From NCBI GenBank assembly GCA_914767715.1, contig OU612075.1, positions 19,842,001 to 19,906,000 on the forward strand: a stretch of 64,000 nucleotides of DNA, in the 5' to 3' direction. The DNA comes from Membranipora membranacea. Its lineage: Eukaryota; Bryozoa; Gymnolaemata; Cheilostomatida; Membraniporidae. Position numbers and translations under genes: made by a program. Positions 59,701 to 64,000 of the stretch are shown here, piece by piece. The notes below the pieces were generated by a model. That model searched no databases and had not been told where the DNA came from. It worked only from the letters and a program-made list of their open reading frames with translations. Every line of letters begins with the position of its first letter. Positions within the stretch are counted from its first letter, which is position 1.

Positions 59701-62621
59701 ATTTCTGATTTGGCACTGGCACACCATTCATCCAAGCCAGGTCCTTGCGGAACGGGACTAAAAATACCGGAGGTCCACCATGTGTTTGCACACCCCACAC
59801 CAAGTAAAAAGAGCCCCTCTACCTCTTCAATATTAAGCATAGACGGGTCTGCGACGGGCACGGGTATAGGGTGCAGCATGAGTACTATGGGTCCCAGTTC
59901 CTGTACTCGAGAGAGGATAATTCTCTCCACCTCAAAGATTAAGATGAACCCACATTTATAAGAAAAAAAAAACATGTTGTTTATATTATACAAACCTTTT
60001 TTAGCTTTGAAAGCAGTAGACATATACTCGCTGAGAAGATCAGATCTGGCCTGGTTGAGGAATCTGCTAGCTTTGGCTGTCTTCAGTGCTTCTCCATTGT
60101 TTTCTGTTTAAATATAAATATTCCAGCTGTTTTAGTACTTACCTTCTCTGATCGCAAACAAAACTTAAAGTGACAGTCCTACTAGGTCATGTTTGGTATG
60201 GTTTTAAAGATCTCAGGCTGAAAAGTTATTAGGACATATGAAATAAAACAGCCTGCGAACCCAATTGCAAACAAACTGCTGCAAAGTCTGAAAATTGGGA
60301 TCATAGTGGATCATAGTGATTTATTGCCTCCCCCTGACCACTATGACCTTTGCTAAAATAATTGAAAAAAAACTAATTGCTATCTTCCACAACTTACATT
60401 TTTTTATTATCTTTATTTGCCCTACGAACTCACAATATTTGAATTACTGGGGTAATATATCCACTTTTCTAATAGGACTGTCACTTTACCAGATTGTATT
60501 GCTCTTTGGTTGGTAAACGACTTAAGCCATTAGACAAGAGGAATTGTGATAGTGAAGTTTGTGATGCGTCTGGTTGAGTTACTGCAAACGAAAAAGATCA
60601 AAATCACAAGCTGTGCAAAGCAATAACTGGCTAGAGTTCACAGCTGTATTAGATTGGTAGGGGCAGCAGTACTTAGTACAGCATTCTTACCACACCAAAA
60701 TACGGGACAGTCTTGGTATGCTACCACTTACCAGTTTGTGGTTATGATCTCCACCCCTGTTCCAAACAAAAAAGCTTTGGAACTCATGCTATAAACCTTT
60801 GCATTTAGAATTTCGATATCGACTAGTTTCTAACTCTATCTTGCTAGGAATGGCGTTGATAATGAAATGCTTCTACCATCAACCCAGGCAAAGTTATACA
60901 ACAACCATTAGCAGGCAGACATGAACTCTACCTGCTATCGTTTTTTCAACGTATTCCACCATCTTTGATGTGATTTTAGCAGCAGCAATTGTATCAGCCT
61001 GACAGTATATCTCCTGAAGGCCATCAATCTTATCCCATAATCCTCCGTCGATCAGTCTGATAAGGCAAAGCAGGTGCTCCGACACGAGGGACGACTCCAG
61101 TATACGCTTACAACTGAAACAGCTCCCTCGCACAATCTGTCAAAATTGTAGTATGTCTCACGATAAGATCATGACAAAAGGGGGTTTTCAATAAGACTAT
61201 AAATGACAAGTCATTAACTTCCTAACTGGAGTTAGACATTCACCACTGCATGATACATAACATTATTAGCTTATGTTTCAACATGCTTTGTGATTTGGCA
61301 TGTATTTTGACAAATTTCATAAGACTCACAGCATTGGCAATTGGCCACCAAGAGAAGAAAGACCAGACTTATTTAGTTTATAATTATGGGCCTCACCGGA
61401 ATTGAAACTTATAGAGCTGCAGAGCCATTCAATTTTTTCAGCACTTGGTTGGTGATCTGATATTACCCTTTAGTAACAGAATTTTCAAGCAATGAGCCAC
61501 CACTCGTTGGCTCCAGATGGGTTTGACTATCAAAAACTACGAGCAAGCAGAGTGCAAGAGGTTTTGTATAACCGAATGAAAAGATATGAATTTGCATAAT
61601 ATTAGAGCATTCTGTAATCGCCTGACCTCAGTTTGAAATGTTGTTATTTCAAAGATATTATAAAGTTATAAGGTGGGCCTATAGGGACTATTAACTAGCA
61701 CATACCAGCTCTAGCTGTCTCATCCACAGTGGATGATATACAGGTACCGGTAGCTCGATATGACCGATATGTCCTGGACATTTCAAATCTGACAACGAAC
61801 AAGTCCCACAGTTCTCCATCTTCTCATGGGGTCCTGCAAAGAATACAATCAGATCATAGACAGCCAGGATCAACCATTTTAACTTGTAGGTTGAGAAAGT
61901 AAGACAACTGGACTTTATAAAATGACTCAGCAGGGACACAGTACTTGAGACAATACTCTACCAGGTCTTTCTACCAATGTTGTTGCAGAACTGTGTCATT
62001 GCATGTACGTCTTGAATACCGCTTCACAGAGAGTGCGATGGCAACACAGCACTCTTTCCTAGGGACATTGCAATTTCACTGAGAGTATAGTAGAAGGCAA
62101 CAGCGATAGTATTGCAGCACCCTACGCTCAAATCAACATCACAATCATGGCGGTCGAGATTCCTATATATATATTTGCCCGTGCCGATGCTGAACTTTGT
62201 TGATAGGCAGGTCAGAGAATCATTCAAAAGCTTCACACTGTGACTAGGTCACTTACTTGGATACTGAGTGATTGAGCTAGATATTAAACTAACTGAAGTC
62301 AAAGTGAGTCAAAAAATAATCAAAGTGAGTGCTTGCACTTGCAGCGCCTTCAAATGAACTCTACTCTACTCACTCATTGTTTATCTAAATTTACTAACAA
62401 CATTACCCAAGCAGTAAGTGAACTGTAAAGTTGTTTTAAGGATCATCTGTGGAATGCTCATACCTACCCAATCTTCTATCATAAAGCCCATTCACAGTAG
62501 CATGGCCCATCTCATCAAATGTTTTCTGGTTTGTCACTTCCAAAACACTGAGTCTTCTTATGTCTTCATCAGTGTAACAGCCAAACTCAACCCGCACAAA
62601 GTTTGTGACAGGTTCAGCCAT
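33505..62621 (-). CDS. POLR1A: DNA-directed RNA polymerase I largest subunit (RPA190/RPA194), 37 coding exons
   Basis: Nucleolar subunit that makes pre-rRNA and forms half of the active site. Exons in gene order: 62468-62621, 61706-61833, 60932-61136, 59996-60103, 57598-57726, 56983-57183, 56330-56455, 55473-55603, 54890-55003, 54304-54468, 53977-54088, 53512-53620, 52487-52706, 51511-51649, 50981-51095, 50453-50561, 49930-50019, 48991-49140, 48548-48664, 47528-47748, 46903-47036, 46290-46441, 45795-45923, 44810-44974, 44345-44475, 43641-43833, 42986-43120, 42352-42629, 41717-41884, 39609-39771, 37756-37858, 37235-37398, 36603-36680, 35951-36124, 34700-34810, 33795-33987, 33505-33611. They total 5,421 nt: 1,806 residues and TGA (human about 1,720). 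Every junction is GT-AG with agreeing phase and was checked by eye against the known family order. The start is the first ATG of the frame (AAGATGG context). Exon 25 has a weak donor (AG|GTCGGA). No frameshift or missing core motif is seen, so the gene looks intact. Confidence 0.95.
34103..34608. mobile_element. 508-bp-type TIR MITE, copy 2, in POLR1A intron 35
   Basis: Close copy of 24178-24685 along its full length. The left TA plus GACAGTTT end is intact. At the right, CAGAAAACTG is followed by unrelated sequence, so the last bases and the flanking TA are lost. Intron 35 is 33988-34699. Confidence 0.85.
34811..35950. other. POLR1A intron 34, with a patch of unidentified repeat-like sequence
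   Basis: The segment 35220-35900 is more GC-rich than the surroundings and keeps short open stretches on the plus strand, suggesting a very old transposon fragment. No family motif is recognised. Confidence 0.3.
36338..36414. repeat. 11-bp minisatellite ATGGTGATATG x7 in POLR1A intron 33
   Basis: Seven perfect head-to-tail copies. No function suggested. Confidence 0.95.
37887..38510. mobile_element. ~0.62-kb fold-back element in POLR1A intron 30
   Basis: The left arm (37887 to about 38090) and right arm (about 38330-38510) are inverted copies. Both read AAAGATTATCTGCATTGGG at the outer end and share GGTCCCTGGTAGTATATCTA and AAGTGCTGACTTTATTGG. Weaker complementarity continues inward to a centre near 38195. 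It starts 29 bp from the exon 31 acceptor side (exon edge 37858). No target duplication or transposase was found. Confidence 0.8.
39364..39592 (+). mobile_element. 5'-truncated LINE 3' end in POLR1A intron 30
   Basis: Copy of 17196-17440, from ATGTTCAAGCTACACCC to the A/T-rich 3' tail, antisense to the gene. The tail ends only about 16 bp from the last base of exon 30 (39609), so the exon 30 donor is almost directly joined to the LINE. Confidence 0.85.
40056..41432. mobile_element. 1.38-kb near-perfect palindrome flanked by TTAA, POLR1A intron 29
   Basis: The two arms of roughly 680 bp are inverted copies with few differences. The left arm begins GGTAATGTCAAAGACCGAT and the right arm ends with its complement. 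The centre is near 40745, at TGCCAAAAAACACC and its complement. TTAA lies at both borders (40052-40055 and 41433-41436), a possible 4-bp target duplication. There is no coding. A second copy is at 58257-59569. Confidence 0.9.
41717..44475 (-). other. POLR1A: POLR1A exons 25-29: jaw and trigger loop
   Basis: Exon 27 ends with [14 protein letters not shown], and exon 28 starts [20 protein letters not shown] (about residues 1295-1314), the trigger-loop signature, followed by [13 protein letters not shown]. Exon 29 covers the jaw up to KLNSDIK. Confidence 0.92.
44090..44371 (+). other. Unexplained 93-codon open frame antisense to POLR1A intron 25/exon 25
   Basis: An open frame with non-repetitive, protein-like composition ([19 protein letters not shown], then [15 protein letters not shown]). 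It lies mainly in intron 25 (43834-44344) and its last codons overlap exon 25 on the other strand. No family is recognised. It may be a fragment of a transposon protein or chance. Confidence 0.25.
45248..45609. mobile_element. 362-bp TA-flanked TIR element with tRNA-like core, POLR1A intron 23
   Basis: The ends CCCTATAGGAGT and ACTCTTATAGGG are inverted repeats with one mismatch, flanked by TA (45246-45247 and 45610-45611). TAGCGAAATT-like motifs recur on both sides of the core. No coding. A Tc1/mariner-type MITE is the best guess. Confidence 0.75.
45411..45502 (+). ncRNA. tRNA-like Pol III core with T-run (intron 23 element)
   Basis: An A-box-like GTGTAGTGGTCTAAATG is followed by TCTGCCTTGCAATCAGA, which could form an anticodon arm. 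A perfect T-arm comes next, CTGGG-TTCAAAT-CCCAG (B-box GGTTCAAATCC), then CTCGG and a run of about 12 T ending near 45502. No acceptor stem pairs, so it is tRNA-derived and not a functional tRNA. Confidence 0.6.
46815..46895. repeat. 11-bp palindromic satellite ATTATATAATC/G x7, POLR1A intron 21
   Basis: Seven 11-bp units whose last base follows the order C,G,G,C,G,G,C, so a 33-bp higher-order period is visible. The array ends 8 bp from the exon 21 edge (46903), beside the donor site. Confidence 0.95.
47072..47173. repeat. 12-bp minisatellite AAGGACATGTGT x8, POLR1A intron 20
   Basis: Eight perfect units and a partial ninth. The unit length is a multiple of three but the array is intronic. 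Confidence 0.95.
47990..48313. mobile_element. Decayed TIR element with tRNA-like core, POLR1A intron 19
   Basis: The ends are imperfect inverted repeats: left ACACCTCACCT and GTGCCTTATATATGAAG; right, read inverted, ATACCTCACTT and GGCCTTATAAGTGAAG. The GCCTTATA motif also recurs inside. The TIRs are about 70% alike by eye and no clean target duplication is left. Confidence 0.5.
48118..48200 (+). ncRNA. tRNA-like Pol III core with T-run (intron 19 element)
   Basis: An A-box-like AAGCTCAGTGGCAGAAGC is followed by GTCTGCCTTG, a B-box-like ACTTCGAACCCC, then GGGCAG and seven T (48194-48200). The layout matches the hAT-borne and intron 23 cores, including the shared GTCTGCCT. Confidence 0.5.
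50769..50798. repeat. AT dinucleotide microsatellite, POLR1A intron 15
   Basis: Simple AT tract after a short AAAGT tandem near 50703-50720. Confidence 0.9.
51189..51244. repeat. Short hairpin, POLR1A intron 14
   Basis: The arms CCCCTGCCTGTGCAAA and TTTGCACAAACAGGGG enclose a T-rich loop of about 20 bases. Possibly the remains of a small MITE. Confidence 0.6.
52987..53161. mobile_element. 175-bp TA-flanked MITE (Tc1/mariner/pogo-type), POLR1A intron 12
   Basis: The ends are inverted repeats: CAGTGTAGTTCACTTAATTC on the left and, read inverted, CAGTGTAAACTGGTTAATTC on the right, with TTCAAAC continuing in both. TA flanks both ends. The CAGTGT end and TA target fit the Tc1/mariner/pogo group. 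Confidence 0.8.
53317..53431. repeat. ~115-bp fold-back with poly-C core, POLR1A intron 12
   Basis: AGATCAAGTTTAGTC on the left matches the complement of GATCAAACTTGATC on the right, continuing through CCAGCGCTGGAG / CTCCAACACTGG. A C run of about 13 bases lies inside. Confidence 0.6.
58257..59569. mobile_element. 1.31-kb near-perfect palindrome, copy 2, POLR1A intron 4
   Basis: Homologous along its whole length to 40056-41432 in a second intron of the same gene. The right end is complete with TTAA at 59570-59573. The left end lacks about the first 12 bases, and the centre (near 58915) is shortened and altered. Arms of about 640 bp remain largely complementary. Confidence 0.9.
59629..59701 (+). 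ncRNA. tRNA-like relic beside palindrome copy 2 (POLR1A intron 4)
   Basis: GGTCTAATGGTTAGG (A-box-like, as in tRNA-Glu-derived sequences) and AGGTTCAATTCCCGG (B-box-like with one T-stem mismatch). No T-run follows directly and no TIRs were found, so it is best read as an old tRNA-derived SINE head. Confidence 0.4.
60168..60486. mobile_element. 319-bp TA-flanked MITE, POLR1A intron 3
   Basis: The ends AAGTGACAGTCCTA and TAGGACTGTCACTT are perfect 14-bp inverted repeats, flanked by TA. Weaker complementarity continues inward. No coding. Confidence 0.8.
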
Positions 62622-63880
62622 CTTCTTGAACAACTGATCTACAGTTGATCACGAGGTGTTGCCTCACAAATAATTTGATTGCAAACAAAATTGCAGAACT
62701 ATGCGTGAATCATAATCTAGACTAGGATAGTAAATTAGTATTCTTCACTCCCATGTGCAGGAAATGAACCATATTGCGCTTGCGCAGAGAGAATCATAAC
62801 ATGATCCAAATAAATACATAAAAATAATTAGGGCGTTTCCCATATCCTCACAATCCGAAATTATCAGGTTCTCAGCTACATCAAAACTTGAGAATTGAGA
62901 ATCATCTTCACTGACACACTGAGAATACAACTACTAATTCATTCCATGCATAACCACATAATGGAATTGCTACCAACCACTTTAGAACTTAGACTTGCTC
63001 TTTTCTATACAAGCGGTTCAGGGCTCTCATCCTGGGAGGATCAAAAACCTGAGCTTTGCCAATACCGTGCTGCGTAGTGGCACATCAAACGCGCTGTGGT
63101 AAGGTTGACATTGTCAGTTTGAATAAAGTGTGAAATACAGTGGTCAGTGTATCAATTCTAAAAAATCTGAATTTGATCAATTGTCATTTCAAGTACAAAC
63201 ATGCAGGCATTGCCAAGACGAAAGAGACAACTCTTATTTTTTGTCTAGTTGCATCAAGGAGTCATCTACTCCTTGGTTACATACGCCCTGTACTCAACCA
63301 TCCCTCAAGAACAAATATGTGTATTTTATAAGACAGGTAAGTCAACTCACATCTCCCTTGCAATTGAAATAATATATTCATTTGAATTCATTCCTATCTG
63401 AGCACTATAAGGAGTAGTAAAGTAGTAAAGTTCACATATTTCACAAACAGTTTTATTTGTAAGAGTAAGGATATAACATTTCATACATCAATTTCAATCA
63501 GATGAATCAAGTTGATAACGGTTGTTTCAATATAGGCTGTACACAACACAAGCATTCAATGCAGGACGGATTATCACATTAAAAAAAGGACGGTTCAGGG
63601 GTGAAAAAAATTGACTATTGCGTAAATTGTCTCAAACATTCTAAGTCTTTGTACATATGGCCTGATCTTGAGATCAAGGCAAGTCTCTTGATTAACGAAA
63701 AACAATTCTCAGAAAACAATAGATAAAACCATATGGGTTTTAATTGACATAACATAGTACATTCATAATATGGGGTATCAAAGCCCTACTTTATTCAATC
63801 CTAGGTCTTAACTCATTGTTGTGGTCTTCATCTTATTTCTGACACTGAAATCGGACCAAAATCTTATAATTCTAGGAGGT
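62622..63880. other. Intergenic region upstream of POLR1A
   Basis: About 1.26 kb between the POLR1A ATG and the stop of the next gene on the same strand. It must hold the POLR1A promoter and the 3' UTR of the upstream gene. On the minus strand an AATAAA (plus-strand TTTATT at about 63791) lies about 85 bp past that stop, with another near 63453. No TATA box or coding motif was recognised. Confidence 0.4.
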
Positions 63881-64000
63881 CTAATGTTTAGGTAATACCT
63901 CATCATGATAATTATGAGTGAGGAAAGCCTTTTTAGTAATAGCCCCTGTGCCCTCTCCTCCCACATCTTTGTGGTCTATAGCTGGGGTTATTACTCCAGC
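63881..64000 (-). CDS. Last coding exon of an unidentified gene, cut by the window edge
   Basis: From the right edge the minus-strand frame is open for 39 codons and ends in TAG at 63881-63883. It reads AGVITPAIDHKDVGGEGTG, then AITKKAFLTHNYHDEVLPKH. The composition is protein-like and a poly(A) signal follows at about 63791, so I take it as the C-terminus of a real gene. Where the exon begins cannot be seen. The family is not recognised. Confidence 0.5.
   Translation of the reverse strand, partial: AGVITPAIDHKDVGGEGTGAITKKAFLTHNYHDEVLPKH

Larger units (their letters stand above)
57598..62621 (-). other. POLR1A: POLR1A exons 1-5: N-terminal clamp and zinc sites
   Basis: Codes for residues 1 to about 241. 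The clamp zinc site is seen as C60-GT-C63 and C70-PGHIGH76 (exon 2). Further Cys pairs are C100-FS-C103 (RGSCFSCK, exon 3) and C201-NH-C204 (exon 5), all at the positions expected for the largest subunit. The exon 2 block [14 protein letters not shown] is strongly conserved in Pol I. Confidence 0.9.

Overview
This is a window of an animal nuclear genome. It is AT-rich and repeat-dense. Its genes are split by GT-AG introns or are intronless seven-transmembrane receptors, and it carries hAT, PIF/Harbinger, Ty3/Gypsy and LINE remains. An invertebrate is likely: the receptors look like lineage-expanded rhodopsin-type receptors and the POLR1A homologue is clearly animal-like but divergent. The sequence does not let me choose between, for example, a cnidarian and an invertebrate deuterostome.

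Left part (1-26,300). A broken receptor copy on the minus strand (about 33-620) faces an intact intronless receptor on the plus strand (4136-5056). A tandem duplication of about 820 bp lies directly upstream of the intact gene. From 6.4 to 15.6 kb there is a nest of DNA transposons: a decayed Harbinger transposase split by an hAT miniature element, a 2.95-kb element with Harbinger-like ends holding a second copy of that hAT element and a 42-unit GAT run, and a decayed BESS-like reading frame. A LINE fragment (16.4-17.5 kb), an internally deleted Gypsy element (18.3-20.8 kb), a 2-kb inverted-repeat element (21.2-23.2 kb) and a 508-bp MITE (24.2 kb) follow. A second intact intronless receptor lies at 25,341-26,306.

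Middle (26,300-33,500). No gene is recognised. The main structure is a diverged tandem duplication of about 1.7 kb (27.9-31.3 kb).

Right part (33,505-62,621, minus strand). One gene fills this half: POLR1A, the largest subunit of RNA polymerase I. I resolve 37 coding exons whose phases agree throughout. They sum to 5,421 nt, that is 1,806 residues plus a stop. Its introns hold many inverted-repeat elements: two copies of a 1.3-1.4-kb near-perfect palindrome, a 0.62-kb fold-back, a second copy of the 508-bp MITE, small TA-flanked MITEs, minisatellites and a LINE 3' fragment. Upstream on the same strand, the last coding exon of another, unidentified gene enters the window at 63,881-64,000.

The most unusual pattern is that terminal-inverted-repeat elements of three different types carry a tRNA-like core (A-box-like and B-box-like motifs) followed at once by a run of 7-12 T. 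This is the layout of a compact RNA polymerase III cassette inside a DNA transposon.
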